From Syntrophales bacterium (lineage in GTDB: Bacteria; Desulfobacterota; Syntrophia; Syntrophales; UBA5619), in the NCBI GenBank assembly GCA_023229765.1, contig JALNYO010000010.1, positions 50,823-114,822 of the forward strand: DNA of 64,000 nucleotides, given 5' to 3'. The translations under genes and the position numbers were made by a program. The notes below the pieces were generated by a model. The model did not search any database. It saw nothing but the letters and a program-made list of their open reading frames with translations, and was not told the origin of the DNA. Position 1 is the first letter of the stretch. Each line of letters starts with the position of its first letter. Positions 45,879 through 54,412 of this stretch are shown piece by piece.

Positions 45879-46958
45879 ATGAAGATGGCGGAAAAATGGA
45901 TATACTGGCTAAAAGATGTTTGTCAGGAACACAACAATATTATTGGTAAAAAATGCGCCAACCTTGGAGAGTTGACGAAGGCGGGGTTTAACGTCCCCCC
46001 TGGTTATGCCCTTGGCGTGGACGCCTACAGCAGATTTATGAACGAGACAGAAGCCACAAAACTTATATTGAAGTATTTAGAGGACTTTAAGGCTGATCCC
46101 AACGATTTGGCGGAGACCCTGAAATACGAAAAGGCGGCCCAGGATATAAGGGAAATTGTGGAAAGGATAAAAATGCCTCCTGATATGGAGGAGACCGTAA
46201 AAAGCCACTACGGGGAATTGTGCAAAATTGCGGGATGTGAAAATATATATGTAGCTACCCGTTCCGCAGGGCCTGCAAGCCATCCCGGGCAGTATGAGAC
46301 ATATTTGAATGTAAGCGGGGCAGATGATGTTGTTGCCAATGTGGTGCGCGTCTGGGGGAGCACGTTCAATGCCCGCTCTATAATAGCAAGGGCAAGGCTC
46401 AATTTGCCGCTGCATTATGACCCGATAGGAGTGGCTGTATTGACAATGGTTGATGCAAAGGCGGCCGGGGTTATGTTTACCATAAACCCTGTTAATGGCG
46501 ATGTATTAAAGGTAGCGATAGAAGGGAGCTTCGGTTTTGGTGAAGCTGTGGTTTCCGGGAATGTAACGCCTGACAGGTATCTGGTTGATAAAGTTAGTTT
46601 GACGATTGAAGAAAAGATAATTTCCGATAAGGGAAGTGAATTTGTCTATAACCCGGAGACCAAAGAGATGGAATATACAGAGCTGCCTCCGGAGCAAAGG
46701 AAGGCTCAGTGTCTGGAAGATAGAGAAGTTATCGAGCTTACGAGGATTGCGAAAAGGGTTGAAGCGCATTTCGGCTGCCCCCAGGATACAGAGTGGTCTA
46801 TCTCGAGAAGCCTTCCCTTTCCGGATAATATCTTTCTGGTGCAGGCTCGTCCGGAGAGCGTGTGGGGCAAGAAAAAGAGGGGTTCTGTGCTTGGTAAAAA
46901 GACTGGGTTGGAGTTGCTGCTTGAAAAGGCTGTCACCCCAACTAAAGTTAGAATTTAG
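45879..46958 (+). CDS. ppsB: Phenylphosphate synthase subunit B-like (PEP-synthase ATP-binding domain)
   Basis: 359 residues (~40 kDa), matching the N-terminal, ATP-grasp part of PEP synthase. KCANLGELTKAGFNVPPGYAL starts near residue 25; VATRSAGPASHPGQYET near 125 corresponds to the RSSATAED-type loop. AGVMFTINPVNGD follows near 195, and GEAVVSGNVTPDRYLV near 220. With the histidine domain in the ppsA-like protein it reconstitutes a split PEP-synthase-type phosphotransferase. The third small subunit known from Thauera is not present in this window. Confidence 0.75.
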   Translation: MKMAEKWIYWLKDVCQEHNNIIGKKCANLGELTKAGFNVPPGYALGVDAYSRFMNETEATKLILKYLEDFKADPNDLAETLKYEKAAQDIREIVERIKMPPDMEETVKSHYGELCKIAGCENIYVATRSAGPASHPGQYETYLNVSGADDVVANVVRVWGSTFNARSIIARARLNLPLHYDPIGVAVLTMVDAKAAGVMFTINPVNGDVLKVAIEGSFGFGEAVVSGNVTPDRYLVDKVSLTIEEKIISDKGSEFVYNPETKEMEYTELPPEQRKAQCLEDREVIELTRIAKRVEAHFGCPQDTEWSISRSLPFPDNIFLVQARPESVWGKKKRGSVLGKKTGLELLLEKAVTPTKVRI

Positions 46959-46993
46959 ATTTGGAGCGTAGGAACAGAAGCGCAGGAGCGGCG

Positions 46994-48214
46994 ATGGAAG
47001 AGGATAGGGCAATTGCAGTAATAGGAACATTTGATTCGAAGGCGGAAGAACATCTGTTTCTGAGGGACGTCATTCAAGAGCGGGGTTTTAAAACAGCAAT
47101 GGTTCACCTGGGGACAAAGGGGCCGTCCCCCTTTAAGGCCGACTATGACCTGTATGCGGACGTTATCGCCCCGAATCCGCGAAAAAATCTCAGCAGGGAT
47201 GAGGCAATTGAACTGGTCATTGACCATGCCGGGCCATTAATCAGAAAACTGCACTCGCAGGGGCGCATTTGCGGCCTGATATCGGCCGGCGGAGGAACCG
47301 GAACGTATATCAGCACTGCCCTGATGCGTCAGCTCCCCATAGGAGTCCCCAAGGTGATGGTTTCTACCGTGGCGTCTCGCGATATGGCGAAAACTGTCGG
47401 CACCAAGGACATCACGATGATTCATAGCGTGGTGGATATTTTGGGCGTCAACAGCATTTCGGGCAGGATTCTGGATATGGCTGCCGGCGCCGTCTGCGGC
47501 ATGGCCGCAAGGAAGTGGAGCCCCGCTTGCGAAAAGCCTCGAATTGCCATGTCTTTTTTTGGATTTGTCACACGTGCCGCAGAGAATATCAGGGGTCATC
47601 TGGAGTCGCAGGGATATGAGGTTATTCCGTTTCATGCCAATGGCACAGGTGGAACGGCAATGGAAGAGCTGGCCGCCGAGGGTTACTTTGCGGGTATCCT
47701 GGATCTCGCCACGCACGAGCTGGCCGATGAGCTGATGGGCGGATACTGCAAAGGGATCAAACCGAACAGACTGATGTCAAACAATGGGAAGAGCATCCCG
47801 CGCCTGGTGATTCCCGGGGGGTTGGATTGCGCGGTCTTCGAGTTTACCCGCGAGACGATCCCCGCTGAATTTGCCGAGCGGAAGCTGTTTTTTTACGATT
47901 TTCGTTCCGCAATTCGCTTGGACTATCAGGAGACCGGGCAGATAGCTGCCCAACTGATCGAAAAACTGAATGCCGGCACGGCTTTGGTCAAGGTGCTTAT
48001 TCCCAGTCGGGGCTGGTCCGAAGCTGATGGGGAAGCCTGCCCCTTATGGGATCCCGAGGTCAGTCAATCCTTTGTGGGCGCAATCAGGCAGGGGCTGCGT
48101 TCCGATATCAGCGTGATTGAGTCTGACAGCCATATTAACGATCCCTCCTTTGGCAGGCAGGCGGCGGAAGTAATGCACGGCATGGTTCAGCAGTCCGCAT
48201 CTGAGCTTCTGTGA
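46994..48214 (+). CDS. UPF0261 / Tm-1-like ATP-binding protein (copy 1)
   Basis: 406 residues. Start ATG 46994 (MEEDRAIAVIG) follows AGGAG; the frame opens 11 codons earlier. UPF0261 hallmarks are AVIGTFDSKAEEHLF at the start, SAGGGTGTYI near 95, KDITMMHSVVDILGVN near 140, and a C-terminal IPSRGWSEADGEACPLWDP. Plant Tm-1 of this family binds ATP; the bacterial function is not established to my knowledge. It follows ppsB by 35 bases and a paralogue sits after ubiD. Recurrence beside UbiD-type genes suggests a role in aromatic carboxylation or decarboxylation. Confidence 0.82.
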   Translation: MEEDRAIAVIGTFDSKAEEHLFLRDVIQERGFKTAMVHLGTKGPSPFKADYDLYADVIAPNPRKNLSRDEAIELVIDHAGPLIRKLHSQGRICGLISAGGGTGTYISTALMRQLPIGVPKVMVSTVASRDMAKTVGTKDITMIHSVVDILGVNSISGRILDMAAGAVCGMAARKWSPACEKPRIAMSFFGFVTRAAENIRGHLESQGYEVIPFHANGTGGTAMEELAAEGYFAGILDLATHELADELMGGYCKGIKPNRLMSNNGKSIPRLVIPGGLDCAVFEFTRETIPAEFAERKLFFYDFRSAIRLDYQETGQIAAQLIEKLNAGTALVKVLIPSRGWSEADGEACPLWDPEVSQSFVGAIRQGLRSDISVIESDSHINDPSFGRQAAEVMHGMVQQSASELL

Positions 48215-48215
48215 T

Positions 48216-49184
48216 TTAATCCCTGGTTGTTGGATAATATCCTGGCTGCACGCGTAGTCTGCTTATAATATCGGTGATATCAGCGGATGCCATGTTCGCG
48301 GGGGTCATGTCAACCAGCATGTCTATGAACGCCTGAGCCGCCTTGGAAAGGGATTGGCCTCGGAGATAGGCAATGCTGATATTCATCCAAAGTTTGATAT
48401 CGCCTATCGGGGCTGTAAGAATTTGGCCATTCTCAAGTTCCGCGGTCAACAGCGGTTTTACCAAAAAAGAAATCCCTTCGCCCCTTTTCACCATCTCGAT
48501 TATTAGCCCATCATTGCTTGTCTCCATAAGAATATTGGGACTGAATTGATATTCAGCAAAAAACCTGTCGAGCACGCGGCGCGTGCCGGAACCGCCATGC
48601 TTCATGATTATTGGTTCCTGGCTGATGTCGTTCAGGGTTATGGATTCCTTTCCCGCCAGACGGTGGTCGGGGGCCATGATGAGCATTATTTCTTCACGGG
48701 CAAAGGGGATAAATGTCAGATCAGTTCTGTTTTCAGGCGTGGCAATGAAGCCCACTTCGATCTGCAGGTCGTGCAGGCTCTGGGTAAGATCGGTTGAATT
48801 CCCTTCGTTTACATTTATCTTGACCAGGGGGTGCAGCAGATGAAAGGCATGGATAAGAAAGGGCATGATATATAGAGTGTATGCCTTTGACGCCCCCACC
48901 CTCAGAACGCCTCTCTTTAATTGTCGCATGTCCTGGATGACATTTTCAATCTCCTTTTCATACTCAAACACCCGGAGGGCATAAGCATAAAGGGTTTTTC
49001 CTTCATCGGTCAGGCACAGCCCCCGGCCTTTTCTCTTGAATAATTTTATATCGCAGCAGTCTTCAAGGGATTTTACCTGGGCAGTCACGGCCGGCTGAGT
49101 AATAAAAAGTTCTTTGGCCGCGAGGGTAAAACTCAAAGTTCTGGCAGCGTGATAGAATACCCGGAGCTGATTAAAATTAAGCAT
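48216..49184 (-). CDS. LysR-family transcriptional regulator
   Basis: 322 residues. The N-terminal winged HTH (FNQLRVFYHAARTLSFTLAA, then ITQPAVTAQVKSLEDCCDIKLFKR) and a periplasmic-binding-like effector domain are clear. It is transcribed opposite to the flanking pps/ubiD genes and convergent with the UPF0261 copy 1. Likely effector: a phenolic compound or pathway intermediate. Matching T-N11-A boxes lie in the ppsA and ubiD promoters, and an 8-bp inverted repeat (49221-49242) sits 37 bases before its own start. Confidence 0.9.
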   Translation of the reverse strand: MLNFNQLRVFYHAARTLSFTLAAKELFITQPAVTAQVKSLEDCCDIKLFKRKGRGLCLTDEGKTLYAYALRVFEYEKEIENVIQDMRQLKRGVLRVGASKAYTLYIMPFLIHAFHLLHPLVKINVNEGNSTDLTQSLHDLQIEVGFIATPENRTDLTFIPFAREEIMLIMAPDHRLAGKESITLNDISQEPIIMKHGGSGTRRVLDRFFAEYQFSPNILMETSNDGLIIEMVKRGEGISFLVKPLLTAELENGQILTAPIGDIKLWMNISIAYLRGQSLSKAAQAFIDMLVDMTPANMASADITDIISRLRVQPGYYPTTRD

Positions 49185-49220
49185 AACCGATCAGTCCTCT
49201 TTAATATAACAATCAACCGG

Positions 49221-49242
49221 CTGATAATACTCTGATTATCAG
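49221..49242. promoter_or_regulatory. Inverted-repeat operator between lysR and ubiD
   Basis: CTGATAAT (49221-49228) and ATTATCAG (49235-49242) are exact reverse complements separated by six bases. Placed just upstream of the lysR start, it fits an autoregulatory site, though its spacing differs from the T-N11-A boxes. Confidence 0.5.
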
Positions 49243-49304
49243 AGCGCTCAGCAAAACGGCAGAGTGCCTGTATTGATAACTATGGAGATTTTCTATCGCT
49301 ATTT

Positions 49305-49369
49305 ATAATTTATACTTATGGATAGCATAAAAAAATTGAAATTGACAATTTTTTTTAAATCGGTAATCT
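49305..49369 (+). promoter_or_regulatory. LysR-type activated promoter of ubiD
   Basis: ATAAT-N5-CTTAT at 49305-49319 (T-N11-A) is followed by GGATA. TTGACA lies at 49342-49347 and TAATCT at 49364-49369 (16-base spacer). CTTATGGATA begins 27 bases before TTGACA, exactly as in the ppsA promoter. Confidence 0.7.
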
Positions 49370-49533
49370 AACAGTCACATGGAAAAAACTGAATAAGCGG
49401 CAAACGTCAGCACCAATGTATGCTTCCCTGTAACGATTATTTGCAGCCCAAATTAATGATGTCGGTCCCGGCGACAAAAGGTTTTGTTCGCATATTGGCA
49501 GATTGAACCCATTTAAAGGAGGTATTGATTGCG

Positions 49534-50937
49534 ATGAAAGACATGAGAGATTTTATAGCGTTATGCGAAAAAGAAGGAATTTTGAAGCGGATTACAGCCG
49601 AGGTTGATTGGAATCTGGAGCTTTCGACCATCGCGAAGGTCAACGAAGAGAAGGGTGGCCCGGCGCTCCTTTTTGAAAATGTTAAAGGTTACAATACCCC
49701 GGTTCTGATGAGCGCCTTTGGCACGACCGAACGTTTGTCCCTGGTCATGGGCATGCCTATCGGCTCGACTCTGGTCGATCTGATGCGGAAATGGGTGGAA
49801 AAAGGGGGAATTAAGATTCCCCCCAAGTGGGTGGATAAGGCGCCCTGTAAAGAGAATATCCTCAAGGGCGATGATATTGATCTGTTCAAGTTCCCGGTTC
49901 CCAAGTTTTATCCGCTGGATGGCGGTCGCTATTTCGGCACAGCCCACTATATTGTTTCGAAAGACCCGGATACGGGGTGGGTCAACCTCGGGACATACAG
50001 GGCGCAGCTTCTCAACAAGAATCACCTGGGCGTCCAGTTTATCAAAGGCAAGCATGCGGACATTATGCTGAAAAAGTATGCGGCGAGAAAACAATCCATG
50101 CCGGTTGCCTCGATCGTGGGGAGCGATCCGCTGCTCTTTCTGATGGGTGGGGCCCGTTTGTCGGCATTTGATTCCGAATATGATTTTGCCGGCGCCTTGC
50201 GAGAGGAGCCGGTGGAGGTCATCAAGGGAGAAACGGTTGATTTGCCTATCCCTGCGCATGCGGAAATCGTTGTCGAGGGCGAGGTGGATCCCGAGGCCTT
50301 TATGGACGAAGGGCCTTTCGGCGAATATACCGGCTATTACTCCGGGGTGGGAACAGACCCACGTAATTTTATCAAGGTCAACTGCATTACCCACCGGAAC
50401 AATCCCATTTTCTGGGGAACTACCGTCGGCAAGGCTGTAACCGATACCCATATGACCCTGGCCTTGACATACGGGGCCACTCTGTGGCAGCAGCTCGTTG
50501 CCATGAGGATTCCCGGCCTCAAGGCCGTTTACTGCCCTCCTGAAGCCGCGGGGAGATTCATAGCTATAATCTCCGTCAAACAGATGTACCCCGGACATGC
50601 CGATCAGGTTGCCACGGCGGCCATCTCTACGGAAATGGGCGCCTATGGTCTCAAGACCGTCATTGTTGTCGATGACGATATTGATCCTTGGGACATCCCC
50701 AGGGTCCTTTATGCGTTAGCTTTCCGCTTCCAGCCCAACCGATCGCAGGTCATCAAGCGTGGCCGCTCGACGCCGCTTGACCCCTCGCTGCCGATTGACG
50801 CCCGGTGGATCACGGGGCGCTTGCTCATTGACGCGACTATCCCGTATGAATGGAAGGAGAAGCCGATCCCGGTCGAGCTTGATCCCGACGTCCTAAAAAG
50901 GGTAAAGGAGAGATGGTCGGAGTTGGGTTTGGCGTAG
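49534..50937 (+). CDS. UbiD-family (de)carboxylase
   Basis: 467 residues. ATG 49534 is chosen because AAAGGAGG lies 11 bases upstream; TTG 49525 is too close to it. UbiD features are the N-terminal MRDFIALCEKEGILKRI, the central MDEGPFGEYTGYYSG with the catalytic glutamate region (~255), and VNCITHRNNPIFWGTTVG. UbiD enzymes use prenylated FMN to add or remove CO2 on aromatic rings. A UbiX gene follows in the same cluster. With pps-like genes nearby, it may act on phenylphosphate (PpcA/B-like) or decarboxylate a hydroxybenzoate; direction is unknown. Confidence 0.9.
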   Translation: MKDMRDFIALCEKEGILKRITAEVDWNLELSTIAKVNEEKGGPALLFENVKGYNTPVLMSAFGTTERLSLVMGMPIGSTLVDLMRKWVEKGGIKIPPKWVDKAPCKENILKGDDIDLFKFPVPKFYPLDGGRYFGTAHYIVSKDPDTGWVNLGTYRAQLLNKNHLGVQFIKGKHADIMLKKYAARKQSMPVASIVGSDPLLFLMGGARLSAFDSEYDFAGALREEPVEVIKGETVDLPIPAHAEIVVEGEVDPEAFMDEGPFGEYTGYYSGVGTDPRNFIKVNCITHRNNPIFWGTTVGKAVTDTHMTLALTYGATLWQQLVAMRIPGLKAVYCPPEAAGRFIAIISVKQMYPGHADQVATAAISTEMGAYGLKTVIVVDDDIDPWDIPRVLYALAFRFQPNRSQVIKRGRSTPLDPSLPIDARWITGRLLIDATIPYEWKEKPIPVELDPDVLKRVKERWSELGLA

Positions 50938-51010
50938 TTCATGGCGTTAAGTTAAACGCATGCCCCCTCCCGTGGGAAGAAGTAATATCCCCCGGCGAGG
51001 GGCCTGATTT

Positions 51011-51142
51011 GTAACTATTCAGCACTTAAAAAAGATTGTCATCCCCGAGTGTCTCTATCGGGGATACGGGTTTAAAACCGGTACCATATTCCCGATTACA
51101 CCCTCGGGAATGACAGATTTTATTATCATGCTGAATAGTTAC
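51011..51142. repeat. MITE-like inverted-repeat element
   Basis: The 132-base element starts with GTAACTATTCAGCA and ends with its exact reverse complement (51129-51142). Inside, TGTCATCCCCGAG and CTCGGGAATGACA form a second nested pair with one mismatch. It contains no gene and splits the ubiD-UPF0261 interval. Confidence 0.65.
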
Positions 51143-51207
51143 CATGATTTTTGATATCCGGCCTCCATTTCCTATCACGGCCGGACGACTTGGAGCGGAG
51201 GCAGAAG

Positions 51208-52479
51208 ATGACCATTGCAGTAATCGGCATGCTGGATGAAAGAGAAGCGGGCCTGGCCCTGATCAAGAAAACCATTGAAAAAAGAGGCCACAAAATTGCG
51301 CTGATTGATATCAGCATCGGCACCGGGGCCATTAAATCCGCCCTGAAAGCCGACATCACCAATGAAGAGCTGGCCCGAAGCGGTGGGACAACGGTTGGGG
51401 CAATCGCCGGCATGCTGGCTAAGGAGCGGGATAAAGCCACTTCCACGGTTGCGGCGGCGCTGGGGGAAAAACTCACAGAGATGCTGGCGTCGGGAAATCT
51501 CCAGGGCGTTATTGCCGTGGGCGGCATGACGGGTACATTTATTAGTCTTTCGGCGATGAAAATGCTGCCGTTTGGCCTCCCTAAACTGCTCATTTCGAGT
51601 GTGGCGGCCATGCCTGCTTACGCCAAAAAACTTGCCGAGTTTTTCGGCGTTCGCGACATTACTGTCATGCACAGCGTGGTTGATACGGTCGGCCTCAACC
51701 CGCTGGTGCGAAACCTGATGATCAACGGCGCCGGCGCGATCTGCGGCATGGTGGAATCCTATGAACCTCGCCTGAAGGAAGGAAGGCCGGCGATTGCCAT
51801 CACCGAATTTGGCTTTGCCGATAAGGGCGCCCACTATGTACGTGAATTACTTGAGGATCGTTTCGATATAATCTCCTTCCACGCAACCGGGATGGGAGAA
51901 AAGGCGGCAGGCGACCTTGTCGGCCAGGGGCTTTTCGAGGCCTTTATCGATATAGTGCCGGGCGGGTTCAGCGAATATCTGCTGGGCGGAAACAGGGCGG
52001 CGGGGCCGGATCGCTTAGATGCGGGCTGCCGTCAGGGGAAGCCCTACATCCTCTCTCCGTGCGGTTTTGACATGATCAGTTGCGGCCCCCTTCAAAGAAG
52101 GGATGAAAAAGATCAGCTCTGGGTCTCCAGGAAGTTGGCGGAAAGAAAGCTGCTGCTTCAGGATTCCATCCGGGTGCAAGCCCGAACAAACCCGGAAGAA
52201 ATGAAGATGATTGCCGAAGCTGTTGCCGAAAAGCTCAACCGGTGCCCCAACCCGAAACTCGTAAAATTTGTGATTCCGAAGAGGGGATTTTCATCCCTGA
52301 GCGTCGAAGGAGGCGCGTTATTCGACCCCGCATCCGACCAGACATTCATTGACGAGCTGAAAAAGAATCTCTCTTCCCAGATAGAGGTGATTGAGGTAGA
52401 TACCCATCTCAATACGCCTGAGTTTGCCCGGGCAGTTGTTGCCGCCCTGGATCAGGCCATCCGGGATATGCAGGCATAA
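51208..52479 (+). CDS. UPF0261 / Tm-1-like ATP-binding protein (copy 2)
   Basis: 423 residues from ATG 51208 (MTIAVIGMLDE), preceded by GGAGGCAGAAG; the frame opens 19 codons earlier without a ribosome site. It shares with copy 1 the AVIG start, the RDITVMHSVVDTVGLNP block, the glycine-rich GGMTGTF turn, and IPKRGFSSLSVEGGALFDP near the C-terminus. It is a clear but divergent paralogue. Eleven bases later the LpdD-like gene begins, so it is probably cotranscribed with lpdD-like and ubiX. Function is unknown; association with prenyl-FMN decarboxylases is contextual. Confidence 0.82.
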   Translation: MTIAVIGMLDEREAGLALIKKTIEKRGHKIALIDISIGTGAIKSALKADITNEELARSGGTTVGAIAGMLAKERDKATSTVAAALGEKLTEMLASGNLQGVIAVGGMTGTFISLSAMKMLPFGLPKLLISSVAAMPAYAKKLAEFFGVRDITVMHSVVDTVGLNPLVRNLMINGAGAICGMVESYEPRLKEGRPAIAITEFGFADKGAHYVRELLEDRFDIISFHATGMGEKAAGDLVGQGLFEAFIDIVPGGFSEYLLGGNRAAGPDRLDAGCRQGKPYILSPCGFDMISCGPLQRRDEKDQLWVSRKLAERKLLLQDSIRVQARTNPEEMKMIAEAVAEKLNRCPNPKLVKFVIPKRGFSSLSVEGGALFDPASDQTFIDELKKNLSSQIEVIEVDTHLNTPEFARAVVAALDQAIRDMQA

Positions 52480-52490
52480 TAGGCAGTAAT

Positions 52491-52868
52491 ATGGATAGTT
52501 TTGATATTTCAGAAAAACATGGCGCCCTTGAGGTTTCTGCACGCACGATGTTTGTGGGTGCGGACGTGCTGGTTGTCCTCACGGGCGGCCGCGCCCATAT
52601 CGGCGCCGTGGCGATTGCCCAGCCGCGGCCGGGCATCAGCGACCCCAACAGGATAGGCTCAACCAGTTCGGTTTTTACCCTTGTGGGCCATAAGGAAGAT
52701 GTGATTGCCAAGTCCATGTCGGAAGAGCTTTCCCGAAAGCTCAACCGGGTGGTGTCGGTTGTCGCAGGGATTCACTGGGACAGCTTGACGCAAGCAGACA
52801 TTGTCGTTGTGGTTGAGATGTGCGCGGCGATTGGGAAAAGGATTATTGGGGAGGCGGCCAAACGGTGA
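52491..52868 (+). CDS. LpdD-like prenylated-flavin-associated protein
   Basis: 125 residues. The core VGADVLVVLTGGRAHIGAVA, followed by a short turn and SVFTLVGHKEDVIAKSMSEEL, resembles the small D protein of gallate/phenolic-acid decarboxylase operons (LpdD type), thought to help load prenyl-FMN. Its stop overlaps the ubiX GTG as GTGA, tying it to cofactor synthesis. Identification rests on my recall of the family and on context. Confidence 0.65.
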   Translation: MDSFDISEKHGALEVSARTMFVGADVLVVLTGGRAHIGAVAIAQPRPGISDPNRIGSTSSVFTLVGHKEDVIAKSMSEELSRKLNRVVSVVAGIHWDSLTQADIVVVVEMCAAIGKRIIGEAAKR

Positions 52869-53431
52869 AACGGATTATAGTAGGAATTACCGGCGCGTCC
52901 GGGGTGATTTACGGGATACGGCTCCTGCAGGTTCTCAAGGATGCGCAGGTTGAAACGCATGCGGTTATTTCCGAGGCGGCGAAAAAGAATATCCTGATCG
53001 AAACGGATTTTTCCGTCGAGGATGTGGAGAAGCTGGCTTATAAGGTTCATGATGAAAAAAACATGGCCGCCTCGATCTCCAGCGGCTCTTTCAAGACAGA
53101 CGGGATGGTCGTCGTTCCCTGCACCATCAAGACGCTGTCCGGCATCGCCAATTCCTTTAACGACAATTTGGTGATCCGCGCCGCCGACGTCATTTTGAAG
53201 GAACGCCGCAAATTAATCCTGGTTGTCCGAGAAACCCCGCTGCATAAGGGGCACCTCGAGCTGATGGCCCGGGTCGCGGATCTCGGCGGCATCCTTCTGC
53301 CCCCCGTCCCCGCATTTTACCACCTGCCGAAGACCATAGACGATTTAATCAATCACACGCTGGGAAAGATCCTCGATATCCTCGAAATCGACAACTCCCT
53401 CTTTGCGAGATGGAAGGGGCGCGACGAATAA
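52865..53431 (+). CDS. ubiX: UbiX-family flavin prenyltransferase
   Basis: 188 residues. I use GTG 52865 (VKRIIVGITGASGVIYGIRL): GGAGG lies 11 bases upstream and it overlaps the preceding stop. FMN-binding GITGASG, ISSGSFKTDGMVVVPCT and the C-terminal RETPLHKGHLELM are typical. It makes prenylated FMN for the UbiD enzyme upstream. Confidence 0.93.
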   Translation: MKRIIVGITGASGVIYGIRLLQVLKDAQVETHAVISEAAKKNILIETDFSVEDVEKLAYKVHDEKNMAASISSGSFKTDGMVVVPCTIKTLSGIANSFNDNLVIRAADVILKERRKLILVVRETPLHKGHLELMARVADLGGILLPPVPAFYHLPKTIDDLINHTLGKILDILEIDNSLFARWKGRDE

Positions 53432-53827
53432 CGGTAGGGGAAACAGCGCTACGGCAGGCTCATAATTATCCGGCGCTTATCCGCTTGCTCCGCCGGGCTC
53501 GCAATGAAAGATGGCGCTGTTGATTGTGCTTACATCGTGTACCTACAGCATGTCCGTCTTTCGTTAAAATGGCATTAATAACAACTCCATCCATCCTTGC
53601 TGATTCTTAGTTCATCCCAAGGCATGTTGCCCCATAATACTTGCTCTTCTCACGATAGAACAAAATTGCCGTGGGATATTTCTATTTACTCTTGAGGTAA
53701 TTGCAAAACTTGCAGCGTCTGTTCGTCCATGTCGATGACACCGGAGATATTTCTATTTACTCTTGAGGTAATTGCAAAACTCCGTGTCATGCCCGAATGC
53801 TTTTGTCGGGCATCCATGATTTCAAAT
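53432..53827. other. Intergenic region between ubiX and the integron
   Basis: No gene is credible here. It carries the two-repeat CRISPR-like element (53675-53781) and a simple hairpin, ATGCCCGA/TCGGGCAT (53789-53813), of the dispersed intergenic kind. The last attC of the integron begins directly after it. Confidence 0.6.
53675..53781. CRISPR. Two-repeat CRISPR-like remnant
   Basis: Two identical 36-base repeats (53675-53710 and 53746-53781) flank a unique 35-base spacer. Both lengths are typical for CRISPR. The repeat contains ACTCTTGAGGT and ends in CAAAACT. No cas gene is visible in the window, so it is an orphan or decayed array, or an unrelated tandem repeat. Confidence 0.5.
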
Positions 53828-53891
53828 AGTTAACGAGATAACTAACCGGCACGCAGCTTTTTCACGCATCCGGTGGAGCGAATTGTTGGCA
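53828..53891 (-). other. attC site, last cassette (64 bp)
   Basis: Plus-strand ends are AGTTAAC (53828-53834) and GTTGGCA (53885-53891). GTTGGCA is the reverse complement of TGCCAAC, where this cassette begins (54413). It is similar in sequence to the attC at 55453. Contains the stop of the DUF2442 gene. Confidence 0.85.
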
Positions 53892-54128
53892 GGTTATTTT
53901 TTCGTAAAGCGTTTCGGGAGCAATATCAGCACCATTTGGCCAAGCAATAGTTCCGCCCTCTACTGTTGCTTTCTTGAAAAATGCCGTATCTCGCAGAGGT
54001 TCAAAGACAGGCCCCCTCCCGACGTACTCTGAGAAGTCTATGTCACCGATTTTCCCGTCATCAAAAACAACATGATAGACAAAACCTCCCTTGTATTCGA
54101 TCTTTATCACATCATTCATATTCCACAT
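53862..54128 (-). CDS. DUF2442 protein
   Basis: 88 residues; the start follows GAGGTGAACC. The DUF2442 pattern is recognisable in VFDDGKIGDIDFSEYVGRGPVFEPL and TIAWPNGADIAPETLYE. The family often sits directly after a DUF4160 gene, as here, and the pair is suspected to be toxin-antitoxin-like. The final residues are encoded inside the attC, so the C-terminus was shaped by cassette formation. Confidence 0.82.
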   Translation of the reverse strand: MWNMNDVIKIEYKGGFVYHVVFDDGKIGDIDFSEYVGRGPVFEPLRDTAFFKKATVEGGTIAWPNGADIAPETLYEKITCQQFAPPDA

Positions 54129-54136
54129 GGTTCACC

Positions 54137-54397
54137 TCATTCTAAGGGTGCAATTTTCTTTATTTCTTTACCAGCCCTTGCCAGTTCCCAATCCTCCTCA
54201 AGTTCGTTGAGACGCCGGTCTATCCACTCTCTCACGAGTCTTGTGGCTGTCTTCGATTTCATGCTTCCTTTCATAATGTTGCCATTGAAATCAAAAACTG
54301 CCTTATTCCCCTGATATTCGGCATGGAAATGTGGGGGGTCATGCTCATCAAAGAACATTCTAATGATAATTCCGAAAAACCTGCAAATTTCTGGCAT
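54137..54397 (-). CDS. DUF4160 protein
   Basis: 86 residues. MPEICRFFGIIIRMFFDEHD followed by PPHFHAEYQGNKAVFDFNGN is the DUF4160 signature. It is first gene of a cassette with the DUF2442 gene eight bases on. Biochemical function is unknown; a two-gene addiction module is plausible. Confidence 0.85.
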   Translation of the reverse strand: MPEICRFFGIIIRMFFDEHDPPHFHAEYQGNKAVFDFNGNIMKGSMKSKTATRLVREWIDRRLNELEEDWELARAGKEIKKIAPLE

Positions 54398-54412
54398 CGA
54401 TTAACCTTTCCC

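Noticed and set aside
53675..53781. A functional CRISPR-Cas locus
   Set aside because: Only two repeats and one spacer; no cas gene within the window.
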